From Adiantum capillus-veneris (lineage: Eukaryota; Streptophyta; Polypodiopsida; Polypodiales; Pteridaceae), in NCBI GenBank assembly GCA_014529385.2, contig CM043942.1:23484491-23548490 (forward strand): 64,000 nucleotides of DNA. The letters run 5' to 3'. A model generated the notes under the pieces. It did no database searches and was not told where the DNA came from. It was given only the letters and a program-made list of their open reading frames with translations. The position numbers were made by a program, and so were the translations under genes. Below are positions 12,102 through 21,402 of the stretch, piece after piece (within the stretch, counting starts at the first letter, position 1; the number at the start of each line of letters is the position of its first letter).

Positions 12102-13994
12102 ATGCAAAACGAGTTGCATGAAACGAAGGAACAACTCAAACAAGAGAGAGAGAGTAAGACAACTGAGGTCATCAACAAACCGCGCAAAGCGTCCTCATGC
12201 GGATCAGTCTTAGTTGACAAAGTGCTAGAGCCGTTAGATGCTCTATTACAGGCATACGAAGCAAGGCTAAAAACAAACCAAACCTTAGAGCAAAGATGGT
12301 TGACTTATCCTCAACCAGAAGTGAAAACGAAGCGTTTGAAAATGTGTAAACACCTCATTGAGACAGCCCAGGCGTTGATGGAACCTAAAATCGCTAGAAC
12401 CCCAGAACAAGAAGTATTGATTCACAAAGAGCGAGAAAAGCTAAAAATCGATGAACCAAAACGATTAAACGATCCCAAGCCAGAAACAGTATTGCCACTA
12501 GATCATCGAGTTGTACCAAACACGACTGATGACGCTAAATCAATGACGATGATGCCAATTCCAGAGGTGGAAGAACAATGGCCGCAACACTTATGGCAAA
12601 CCATTAGAAACAGAAAGAATGGAAGTGTGACGTTACAATCTGCTCCAATTCCCGAAATTAACATAGATAACGGATTTTTTCCAGCCGATATACACTCGTT
12701 GTATGGGGATGCGGGAACGGAAATTTTGGTAGAAAGCAAAGCCCAATCCTTGAAAACTCTGCCTTCATTTATAGGTGAACATGAGGCACGATCGGAGATA
12801 AGGTTAGTTCCATCCCAGATAAGAACTATCCCACGTATGGTCGACTCCAAGAGTCTTCAAGAGATGCTGTCGACGCCTATAACATGCACCATCACGCTGT
12901 CTGAACTCTTGAGAGTCAAACCACATTTGTGGGAAGACATGGCAAAACATATGGAGCAAAAGGGAGTAAAGATTCCTCTTCCGACAGACCCTCCGGGAGA
13001 AGAAAACGAACGAGAAAGCCAACCCAAAGCCCGACCAGTGCCCATAAACAAGGTCGGAGATTACTGCGAAGGAGAGGAGGGTAACACAACATTACCTGTT
13101 GAGTATCAGGATATAACAACAATAGCTATCCTAAATAGTGGAGCTGGAGTGGCTATTGCTACAAAGCAAATCTTGGAAAAGTGGGGCCGTCCAGCTCTTC
13201 GGAAAACTAGGATGAAACTACAACTCGCGGATGGGTATATAGAGAGGCCGTTGGGGATCTTGGAACAAATAATTGTAACTTCATGTGGAATTAACTATGA
13301 GCACACCTTTGCTGTGGTGGATTTCAGGAAAACGAACAACTTTGACATTATTTTGGGACGACCATTCATGCGTCAACTCAAAATGATACAGGATTGGGGT
13401 TACGATCAAATCTACCTAAGGCACGAGGAACTAATAACGAAAATCAACATGAAGGATCACAGCTATAGAGACGTTTCGAAAACACCAACGCAAGAATTTA
13501 ATTCTACCATTGTAAATGAAAAAGAAATACCCGCATGGATGCAAACAAAAGCGCATATCTGGATGTGTGGAGCATCCGATTGTGGTAAGCTAATCCAAGA
13601 GGAGTGCGTTCTGGAAAGATCTGTCGAAGACGAGGCTTATTTCCCAGAACCTTTCCCGGAACATCTATTTGAGCCATTCGGGTGGACTCAAATATTGTCA
13701 ACCTTGGACGTATGTGTTAACGAATGCACACCTACGAAATTTTGTGATGAAGAAGAATACGACCTAGTAACGTTACAAATGGCTAGCGTTATCCTTGAGT
13801 CAGGATCAGAAAACGAGGAACGGAAAGAACCTCCACCTGAGACTAGGTGTAAACGAATAACTGATCAGGTATCTGCAGTGAATGATAGGATTAAAACAGA
13901 AGAGAAATTCACGGATTCACTATGCTGTGACCTTCCATCATTGGACGACGAAAATCAACTGATAGAGGCTGATGATGAAAGATCAAGCGCATAA
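12102..13994 (+). CDS. G1 polyprotein: coiled segment and first retropepsin (active-site Asp lost)
   Basis: A 630-codon piece in the Gag frame, separated from Gag by two in-frame stops (11922 and about 12093). It opens with a charged, coil-prone segment (LHETKEQLKQERES) and a conserved block LVDKVLEPLDALLQAYEARL. The aspartic protease lies at about residues 330-450: the catalytic motif reads AILNSGAGVAIA, with AAT (Asn) at 13134-13136 where G2 has Asp, followed by the flap-side LQLADGYIERPLG and the ILGRPFM motif. Asn at that position should abolish catalysis. After the protease comes an acidic linker to RT. A TAA at 13992-13994 interrupts what was a continuous Pro-Pol frame. Confidence 0.88.
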   Translation: MQNELHETKEQLKQERESKTTEVINKPRKASSCGSVLVDKVLEPLDALLQAYEARLKTNQTLEQRWLTYPQPEVKTKRLKMCKHLIETAQALMEPKIARTPEQEVLIHKEREKLKIDEPKRLNDPKPETVLPLDHRVVPNTTDDAKSMTMMPIPEVEEQWPQHLWQTIRNRKNGSVTLQSAPIPEINIDNGFFPADIHSLYGDAGTEILVESKAQSLKTLPSFIGEHEARSEIRLVPSQIRTIPRMVDSKSLQEMLSTPITCTITLSELLRVKPHLWEDMAKHMEQKGVKIPLPTDPPGEENERESQPKARPVPINKVGDYCEGEEGNTTLPVEYQDITTIAILNSGAGVAIATKQILEKWGRPALRKTRMKLQLADGYIERPLGILEQIIVTSCGINYEHTFAVVDFRKTNNFDIILGRPFMRQLKMIQDWGYDQIYLRHEELITKINMKDHSYRDVSKTPTQEFNSTIVNEKEIPAWMQTKAHIWMCGASDCGKLIQEECVLERSVEDEAYFPEPFPEHLFEPFGWTQILSTLDVCVNECTPTKFCDEEEYDLVTLQMASVILESGSENEERKEPPPETRCKRITDQVSAVNDRIKTEEKFTDSLCCDLPSLDDENQLIEADDERSSA

Positions 13995-14120
13995 GAGATA
14001 AACGGAAAATACAGAATGAGACAGGACAGGTTTTACGAGTTTCATAACCAAAAACCTAGTCGATAGGAGCGGTATAAATCCAAGAGAGCCAGAAAATCAA
14101 GGGCAAATAAACATAATCCT

Positions 14121-16184
14121 ATGTCTCTTGTCAATGACAGAACGGGATATCTAAAACTTGTCAAAGCTGAGGATTGTGTCAAAGACGTGGTCACCGGCAG
14201 ATTCACCAAAACTAAACCATGGGAAAACAACAAGAAGAACAGACACGAAAAGCGGATGACTAAGTCGCGAAAGGAGAGGAAAACGGGGTCCAAAATGACC
14301 AAAACAGAGAGGAAAGCAGAGTACGATAAGCTCAAGAGAACCCTAAGAGACATATGGACGACTGACTTTGAAACAAATGACGATACGGGTTCTGACAAGA
14401 TAGATGCACCATCCCATTATAAGAAATATATCATACAAGATAGGAAAATCATAGTGCAACAACCTATGAGGGAATTGAAAGAACCGGGTATATCGTACGA
14501 CGGTCCTGAAAAAGCCAAACGAATAGATCTAGTGGAGCCAGTAGAAGATCCAAAACCTGCATATATTGCCACAGATCTTACTGACGAAGAGGAAAAGCTT
14601 TTGGTAGCTACTCTTAAACAATATAGAGATGTGTTTGCGTGGTCGTACAAAGATCTTAAGGGGGTGGATCCTAGTATCTGTCAACACACGATACCCCTTA
14701 AGAATGACGCGAAACCCAGCAGACAACGTCCCTATACTTACAATGAAACATTTGCTAAAAAGATCAAGGAGGAGATAGATAAACTTAAGGAGGCGGAGTT
14801 TATTTACGAAATTGAGCACACCGATTGGGTATCACCGATTGTGGTGGTCCCAAAGAAAAACGAAAAGTTGAGAGTGTGTGTCAATCTCAAGAAAGTAAAC
14901 GATGCTATAATTCGAGACAAATATCCCCTACCCATTATTAATCATGTAATAGAAAGAGTAGCAGGCAAAGAGGCGTATAGCTTCTTAGATGGCTTTTCGG
15001 GTTACAACCAGCTCGCAATAAAGCCAGAGGATCATCACAAAACAGCCTTCGCAACAGAATGGGATATTTTCGCATTCCGGGTAATGGCTTTTGGCCTAAC
15101 AAATGCACCAGCTACATTTCAGAGGCTAATGGGTCATGCTTTTAAAGAATATCTAAGACAATTCTTAGAAATTTACATGGATGACTTGTGCGTTCACTCC
15201 CTTGTAAGACTGGAGCACATAGAACATTTGAGCAAGGTGTTCGAGAAATGCAGGTTGTATCGGATTTTCCTAAACCCAGAAAAATGCGTCTTCATGGTAA
15301 GACAGGGAAAAATACTGGGCCATATAGTGTCCAAAAACGGGATTTCAACAGACATGGAGAAGATCAACATCATTGTTGATCTACCACGACCAGTGAGGGT
15401 GAAGGAGGTACAGGCGTTTATGGGTCATTGTGGATATTATCGAAGATTTATCTACTCATACGCTATAATTGCAAAACCACTTTACGCGCTGATAACTAAA
15501 TTTGAGTGGACAGAAGAATGTGAAGAAGCTTTTCAAACTTTGAAGCAGAGATTAATTTCCGCTCCAATATTGAAAGCTCCGGATTGGGAAAAGATCTTTC
15601 ACATTCATGTGGATGCATCAGCGTATGCAATAGGATGCATACTTGCACAACCTGGAGAGAACAACATGGATTTTTCAATAAGTTACTCCAGTAGACAATT
15701 GAACAATGCAGAGAGGAATTACACGACAACTGAGAGGGAGGGATTAGGTATGGTCTATGCGGTGAAAAAGTTTAGACACTACTTACTTTCCAATAAATTT
15801 GTATTCTTCGTTGATCACCAAGCACTGTTGTACTTAGTGAATAAACCTTGCAGTACGGGAAGGATTGTTCGATGGTTCATCATACTGCTTGAGTTTGATT
15901 TCACAGTAGTGGTCAAGAAAGGCACTACACACCAAAGAGCTGACCATTTATCTAGAATGATGCATGGAGAAAACCCTGTAGGAGTTGACGATGATCTGCC
16001 AGATGCATATCTTTTCAACATAGAAATGGTTCCAAGATGGAGCGAGGACTTAATTCCTTTGCTAACTATCGGGTCTTTGAATATGACAAGCCAACCATCT
16101 ACCATTGCAGCATCCAGATCATTGGTAATGTTAGCGGGCAGGTTATATAAACAAGGAACGGATCAATCCTTAGGCTTTGTGTAG
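14121..16184 (+). CDS. pol: G1 reverse transcriptase and RNase H
   Basis: A 687-codon piece, still in the Gag frame. Residues about 210-400 are gypsy [50 protein letters not shown] and the catalytic YMDD at 15174-15185. RNase H follows with its acidic residues in VDASAYAIGC, TEREGLGMVYAVKKFRHYL, VDHQALLYLV and ADHLSRM. The RT palm is intact. The frame is lost about 16170 by deletion of one A (TTA-AGG became TTAGGC), which creates the stop at 16182-16184. Copying of element RNA into DNA in the particle is the expected role. Confidence 0.95.
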   Translation: MSLVNDRTGYLKLVKAEDCVKDVVTGRFTKTKPWENNKKNRHEKRMTKSRKERKTGSKMTKTERKAEYDKLKRTLRDIWTTDFETNDDTGSDKIDAPSHYKKYIIQDRKIIVQQPMRELKEPGISYDGPEKAKRIDLVEPVEDPKPAYIATDLTDEEEKLLVATLKQYRDVFAWSYKDLKGVDPSICQHTIPLKNDAKPSRQRPYTYNETFAKKIKEEIDKLKEAEFIYEIEHTDWVSPIVVVPKKNEKLRVCVNLKKVNDAIIRDKYPLPIINHVIERVAGKEAYSFLDGFSGYNQLAIKPEDHHKTAFATEWDIFAFRVMAFGLTNAPATFQRLMGHAFKEYLRQFLEIYMDDLCVHSLVRLEHIEHLSKVFEKCRLYRIFLNPEKCVFMVRQGKILGHIVSKNGISTDMEKINIIVDLPRPVRVKEVQAFMGHCGYYRRFIYSYAIIAKPLYALITKFEWTEECEEAFQTLKQRLISAPILKAPDWEKIFHIHVDASAYAIGCILAQPGENNMDFSISYSSRQLNNAERNYTTTEREGLGMVYAVKKFRHYLLSNKFVFFVDHQALLYLVNKPCSTGRIVRWFIILLEFDFTVVVKKGTTHQRADHLSRMMHGENPVGVDDDLPDAYLFNIEMVPRWSEDLIPLLTIGSLNMTSQPSTIAASRSLVMLAGRLYKQGTDQSLGFV

Positions 16185-16201
16185 AACCCGACGAACGGGA
16201 A

Positions 16202-16399
16202 TTGTACCTAAACCAGGCTCATGTACAAACAATGGGGATTCACAATGGGCATGCACAGATGTACCAGAGATTGATGAGAATGGGTGTGTATTGGCCAAAA
16301 ATGCAACATAGTGTTCACATGCATGTCAAATCTTGTGTTTACACACTTCAAAAGCCAATAGAACACGCAACTCTATTCAGAATGTCCATAGCACCCTGA
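16202..16399 (+). pseudogene. G1 first integrase-type zinc module (degenerate H2C2)
   Basis: After the -1 shift at about 16170 the product continues with an HHCC-like module: AHVQTMGIHNGH, LMRMGVYWPKM, then SCVYTLQK, where the second Cys of the CxxC pair has become Thr. The same module in G2 still has CIVC. It ends at an in-frame TGA (16397-16399); the downstream integrase is in the same frame and begins with a second, complete zinc module. Tandem zinc modules in front of one integrase core are not the usual gypsy layout. Confidence 0.75.
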
Positions 16400-16450
16400 T
16401 GGAGTAACTACATCGTTGAATACCTCACCACCAGGATACTTCCTGAGGGG

Positions 16451-17767
16451 ATGAGCAGATCGCGAATCAAAACAATCATCAAAGAGGCAGAAAACTATGT
16501 ACTGATTGAGGACGCTCTTTACAAGAGGGGAAAGGACCATCAATTGAGAATGTGCGCGACTGAAGAGGAATACATTCCTATCTTAGAGCAAGTACACAGC
16601 GGACAAGCGGGTGGACATTTCTCAGTTGATAAAACGGCCAAAGCAATTCTTATTGCGGGCATATGGTGGCCTACACTATTCATGGATGCCGAAGAGTTTG
16701 TCAAACGATGTGATGAGTGCCAGAAAACAAAAATTCCGAGAGCGCGAGACGATATGCCCTTAAGGCCGATGATGGGGGAAAGAGCGTTTGAGAAATGGGG
16801 AATAGATTTTGTAGGACCGATAGCGCCTCCTGGGTATAAAACGCACGCTCAATACATTATAGTGGCAACATATTATCTAACAAAATGGGTGGAAGCTAAA
16901 GCAACAGCCAGAAATGATGCAAAAACGACAGCACAGTTTTTATACGAGAACATTTTCACGAGATATGGCTTACCAATTGAGCTCGTGAGCGATAGAGGCA
17001 CTCACTTCATCAATGAAGTGATCGAATTCCTACTGGACGAATTCATGGTGATTCATAGGAAATCCGCCCCCTATCACCCACAAGCGAACGGCCAAGCAGA
17101 AAGTACGAATAAAATTTTAGTGACAATTCTCACCAAAATTGTCGGCGAATCAAGAGCTGATTGGGATCAAAAGCTGCATTCAGCTTTATGGGCGTATCGA
17201 GTAGCTTACAAAACATCCATCGGAACGACTCCATTCAACATGGTTTACGGAATGCAAGCGATTTTGCCACTTGAATTCCTTATTCCCACACTTCGAGTCG
17301 CTAAACAATTAGAATGGACGGGCCATGAATTATCCAATCAGGTAGGTGTCCTAGAAAAACTGGATGAAACTAGATTGAGAGCCGTTGCGTCAATCTACGC
17401 GCAAAAACGAAACATGAAATCATTCTTTGATCAACATGTAATCAGCAAGGAATTTGCTACTGGGGATTACGTTTTAATGTATACCCTAAAACAACATTCC
17501 CGAAAACTCAAAAAGCGAGGGAATGGACCCTACGTGATTCACGATATATCATCTAGCGGTGCCATCAAACTTGCGACATTAGAGGGAAAGGAAATGCCTA
17601 ACTGGATTAGTGGTTGCAGACTAAAGAAATACAACTTGCCACTAACCATAGAGATGCTTGCCAAAATACACGCTGCGAAGGAACGCAAGATCAAAGCAAA
17701 TGAAACAAAAGCTCAAGCGCAGGAGGAGGCCAAAGTCAGGATTTTAAAAAGAAAACAAGCATTATAA
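16451..17767 (+). CDS. G1 integrase with second H2C2 zinc module
   Basis: A 438-codon piece. The zinc module (LYKRGKDHQLRMC, QVHSGQAGGHFS, IWWPTLFMDAEEFVKRC, CDECQKTK) is intact. The DDE core has its three catalytic acids in KWGIDFVGPI, LVSDRGTHFINE and YHPQANGQAESTNK. The C-terminal DNA-binding part follows (FATGDYVLMYTLKQHSRK, GNGPYVIHDI, KLATLEGKEMPNW) and there is no chromodomain, which fits non-chromovirus gypsy elements. The role is insertion of the cDNA, with the 5-bp TSD as its footprint. The frame continued into a second protease-like domain; the current stop is at 17765-17767. Confidence 0.94.
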   Translation: MSRSRIKTIIKEAENYVLIEDALYKRGKDHQLRMCATEEEYIPILEQVHSGQAGGHFSVDKTAKAILIAGIWWPTLFMDAEEFVKRCDECQKTKIPRARDDMPLRPMMGERAFEKWGIDFVGPIAPPGYKTHAQYIIVATYYLTKWVEAKATARNDAKTTAQFLYENIFTRYGLPIELVSDRGTHFINEVIEFLLDEFMVIHRKSAPYHPQANGQAESTNKILVTILTKIVGESRADWDQKLHSALWAYRVAYKTSIGTTPFNMVYGMQAILPLEFLIPTLRVAKQLEWTGHELSNQVGVLEKLDETRLRAVASIYAQKRNMKSFFDQHVISKEFATGDYVLMYTLKQHSRKLKKRGNGPYVIHDISSSGAIKLATLEGKEMPNWISGCRLKKYNLPLTIEMLAKIHAAKERKIKANETKAQAQEEAKVRILKRKQAL

Positions 17768-17835
17768 CAACAAGGACCTCCTACACCAGCGGACACGGCT
17801 CGAATTCCTATATCTATCATTCAAACTGATGAGCA

Positions 17836-18168
17836 ATGGCAACGGGAATTGATGTTCGCATCAATGTCAAACTCCTGCATGGCAGGTATCAACGAGCATT
17901 AATTGACACAGGTGCAAGAGTGAATGCGGTCAACTTCTCCACTTACAGGATGCTAACAAATAAACCCCTCGTGCAATCCACAATTGATCTACGAGCGGAA
18001 AATGGTGCAACAATGCCAACGATGGGGATAGTAAACTTATCAATCAATCTTGATGGAAATAGTTGCCCTTATCAATTTTTTGTAATGAAAGACGGAGAAA
18101 TCAGAGAATCAATATGTTTAGGAGTTCCATGGATGAGAACGTACAATGCAGTCACTGAATGGTCATAA
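17836..18168 (+). pseudogene. G1 second aspartic-protease-like domain, downstream of integrase
   Basis: A 110-codon piece with a retropepsin-like pattern: a short beta hairpin, then ALIDTGARVNAVNFSTYRML (Asp-Thr-Gly-Ala as in active retropepsins), a central hydrophobic stretch, then the ILGRPFM-like counterpart SICLGVPWMRTYNAV. G2 has the same domain in the same place (LLDSGAQANLL ... LLLGQSWQKQYNAM), fused in frame to the integrase C-terminus. The first protease sits at the normal place between Gag and RT, so the element has two. In G1 this copy keeps the DTG while the first has lost its Asp. It could be an active enzyme or a non-catalytic binding domain. A frameshift separates it from integrase here, and a TAA (18166-18168) from the tail. 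Confidence 0.7.
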
Positions 18169-18198
18169 CATGCGTTAAGGTACACACATGACTCTAAC

Positions 18199-18834
18199 GT
18201 GTACATGACTCCATTCGCCAAAACAGATCACTCGTGGCCAAGTATCCCCATCGACAACAAGCAATCGGCTATTCAACCAAAAACAACCCCCAAGGTTATT
18301 CAGCAGGTCTGGATCAGGAAATCATTGCTGACCAACAAACCGAGCAAGATATGGCTACCTAAGAGCAAACTCCAAACGGAACCAGCATCATCTATAAAAC
18401 CTTCCAAAGCTACTTCCAAGTGGAAATGGCAACCAAAAAAGGATAACGCTCAAATGCCAGAGCTCGAAAGGAACAACAAAACTCAAAACAAGAAGCCTGA
18501 ATCTTCCAAATGGCACTGGAAATCGGTGAAAACCAAAGCAGAATCGGTGCAGATGCAACAAAATACCTATAAATGGGTTCCAAAACTAGTTGCAGGCACA
18601 AAACCCACAATAAAGGAAAGAGCAATTCAACTGCAGGCTCTCATGTTCCATAAACAGCTACCTTCGCCATCAAAAGCCGTTGAACACTACATTCAGTTCC
18701 CACATCATGCAAAGCATATTGTTACCCAACGCATTGTCTCAAACATCAGAATAGGGCCACATGACACGGCCATGCATAGACACATAGACACAGACTCGGA
18801 CAAGGAAAGGGGGAGTAACAGTCAAGGCCATTAA
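18199..18834 (+). CDS. G1 polyprotein tail with W-x-x-K repeats
   Basis: 211 codons in the same frame as the second protease-like domain. It is very rich in Lys, Pro and Ser and contains repeated short motifs centred on Trp: QQVWIRKS, SKIWLPKS, SKWKWQPKK, SKWHWKS and YKWVPK. G2 has a homologous tail with more regular KQIWIPKK units. The charge and aromatic residues suggest nucleic-acid binding, but that is inference. No known domain is recognised. It ends at 18834, after which no coding is visible until 21090. Confidence 0.65.
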   Translation: MYMTPFAKTDHSWPSIPIDNKQSAIQPKTTPKVIQQVWIRKSLLTNKPSKIWLPKSKLQTEPASSIKPSKATSKWKWQPKKDNAQMPELERNNKTQNKKPESSKWHWKSVKTKAESVQMQQNTYKWVPKLVAGTKPTIKERAIQLQALMFHKQLPSPSKAVEHYIQFPHHAKHIVTQRIVSNIRIGPHDTAMHRHIDTDSDKERGSNSQGH

Positions 18835-19078
18835 GACCATTAAGAGGTCCAAGGTGTATATATTTACATAATGTGTGTGTTTTTTCATCATTTAGAGTTC
18901 AGTTCTGAACAAATTTGATCAAAAACTGGCTTGTATCATCAGACTAGCATAATAATGAGCTGTAATGACAAATTCGGAGCATTGGGATGCTTCAAGAGAA
19001 AATATATGCTTAAGGGTGAGTATAATAATTTTGGCTAAATTTTCGCCAGTTAATAAGTATTTTCATTTTATTGTGTTT

Positions 19079-19095
19079 GATTTTCGTTAATAAAA
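19079..19095 (+). terminator. Conserved AATAAA region after the G1 polyprotein
   Basis: GATTTTCGTTAATAAAA occurs ~245 bp after the end of the polyprotein. G2 has GATTTTCTTAATAAAA (50507-50522) ~400 bp after its polyprotein, in similar T-rich surroundings. A conserved AATAAA at this place could end a gag-pol transcript before the second ORF. It is only a motif match. Confidence 0.35.
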
Positions 19096-19743
19096 CTTCA
19101 AAAATTCAAAAATTCAAAAAAATCTCGCTCACAAGTGTCGGAATCAAGTTCTGGAAGCAAACGCCGAAGTATCATGATAAAATTATCAAGCATGGAAGAT
19201 ATGAAGCTAATCTAAAGATGTCAAATTTCGGCCTCAATGATCATGACTACATTTCGCCAAAATCGCATCAAATGGTCATGCGACGCCGGAATGATGAACA
19301 GATCGGCCCACACGTGGTATACATATTAAATCGGGAGCAATGGTGAGAAAAATCAACCCTGTGTTATGAAAATCTCGGGAAGATATAGGTCAGGTAGGCC
19401 AAAGTCTAGCTCATTGTTCATTTTCACCTTTTGAGAGAGGAGAGAGATTTTTTGACCTAGAGCGAGCTGCCACGTTTCTGCCCTGTACGGACGGTTGGAG
19501 CCACCATTTCACACCAGATTTCATGGGTATGTTCCCTGTTAAGTAAAGATCAAGTCTATTATGCATGCAAGCGCGAATCTTTGCACAAACGGGCGAAAGG
19601 ATCGAATCAAAGTCGGATTGGGTCAAAAAGGTTGAGGGCCCTTAGAGGCATCCATGCAATACTTCTTTCAGCCACAAAACACATCAGTGTGCTCCCCACA
19701 AGGCCAGTAACAAAACTATGAGGTCAAAACCATATTTGGTGGT

Positions 19744-19769
19744 GGTACACCGATCGCGATCGGTGTACC
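19744..19769. repeat. Most complete G1 palindrome (26 bp, perfect)
   Basis: This copy extends the CGATCGCGATCG core by GGTACAC on the left and GTGTACC on the right, giving 26 bp of perfect self-complementarity. Other copies keep the right flank GTGTACC but have GTACTA or similar on the left, so this one may be closest to the ancestral form or may have been re-made symmetrical. Confidence 0.95.
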
Positions 19770-21402
19770 TACCTGACAAAAACTGGGACAGAATTTCCCA
19801 ACACATCCCCTCAACCTCGCCTGCATACTGCTGGTGTCAAAACCAAATTTGGCCTCTGGAGTACGATCGCGATCGGTGCCCTCAGAGGAAGGTTTTGCAA
19901 CTTTTGAGTTGGCCCATGCTTGGAACTCAGCTAAAAGCACACTCTCTTGAATTTTCAAGGAAAATGCACAAATTTTGCTCATAGATTGGGCCCAATTTGT
20001 CAAACACAACCAAAAAGGGAAAATTTGACCTAATACTACCCAAATCTGGTTAGAAATGATGATGGATGGTTTGGAAGGAACACTTGTCCGACTAAAAGTC
20101 AGGACAGTTGCAGGAAACCTCAGATGGATCTCAGAAACCTCCTACAAGTACAGAAATGGTAATTTCAGTTTCGAATGATCACACGAAGCTACACAGGGAG
20201 CCGAGGCAATGCCAAAACCAAAAAATCACTTAAGGATACTCAAACATCACATGGATATCCAAGAAATGCCTGAAAAATGTACAGATTTGGAAAACCTCCA
20301 AAGACAGGGTCTAAAGTGCCTGATAAGGTCAAAATCAGACATAGGAGTAGGCTGTTAGTAGCAGAACATCATGGGAGCAGTGGCAGCTCCGGAACTAACT
20401 CCAACTAACTCCAGGATCCAACCAAAGTTCATTAGGGAAACCAAATATGGTTAGACTTAGTAAAATATGGTCAAATAGTGAAAAATTGCTCTAAATTGTT
20501 CATTTTTTGTCCAAACTTAGAAATAAATCATCAGTGGGCTAGGCAAGCATAGGAGTTCATGACCATCCAGTTTTCCCCAAATTTGGCCTCTGTACTACGA
20601 TCGCGATCGGTGTACCTCAAACCCAGAATTTGACCAAAACCTATCAGATCCCTTGTACACATCTTGTTCAAGTCCCCATCCAAATTTCAAGCCAATTGGA
20701 CATCAAAAACTCATAAAAAATCAGAGTCTAGTCCAAAACTCCCTTGTAACACAGAAATGGGACCTGTAAACTCAAAAGTGGTCCAAAAGACACACAGAGT
20801 GGCCCAAAATGACCCTCCAACTATCAGGAACCCAATCATATGATCAAACCCAAATTTGGCCTCTGTACTACAATCGCGATCGGTGTACCTCAGACTCAGA
20901 AGTGGCTCAAATTTTTATCAGTCATAGCTCTAGCCTTCCTAGTCCCACTGGTGAAATATGGACAAGAATGGATGAAATTCGTTCAAATTATGATCAGTTT
21001 TAACTTTTGAACTGTTTTTTACTAAAAGTCTAAATGCAATTGATTTGCGAAAGGAAAATCCTGACAGCTTGTGATTCTCCTGACACAGAATGCCTCGCCC
21101 AAAGAAAGACAGGCAGTGGACAGCAGCACCATATGAAGTGGAAGATCTTGCCACAAATGAGAAGGCTCACCTCTCGGATGAAATACTGGCTCAAATCCCT
21201 GCCCACATCTTCATCTCAAAGTTTAAGGATGCTGATGGCGACTTGGTGAAGACGACTATCATGCCACGGGAGATATGGACTCTCCACCAAAGGCCGGAAG
21301 TAATAGAGGCTGTGCGGGCGATACACTTGGAACAATTCTTCAGATTACAACCATGGGGAACAGATTACATGAGGGCCCATAAACTCATGAGCTCAATACA
21401 AT

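Larger units (their letters stand above)
18835..21089 (+). repeat. G1 linker with four palindrome copies
   Basis: Non-coding DNA of ~2.25 kb between the polyprotein and the second ORF. Palindrome cores CGATCGCGATCG lie at 19751-19762, 19864-19875 and 20598-20609, with a one-base variant (CAATCGCGATCG) at 20871-20882. Three are preceded by the same words (TTTGGCCTCTG...GTAC), and most are followed by GTGTACCTCA. Spacings are 113, 734 and 273 bp. The family is the one found in the leader and LTRs, so this linker appears to be a second leader placed upstream of the second ORF. Confidence 0.85.

Noticed and set aside
12503-12850. Minus-strand ORFs inside G1 and G2 (for example 12503-12850, 44176-44763, 23334-23735)
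   Set aside because: They lie opposite well-supported domains and read as shadows of the plus-strand frames.
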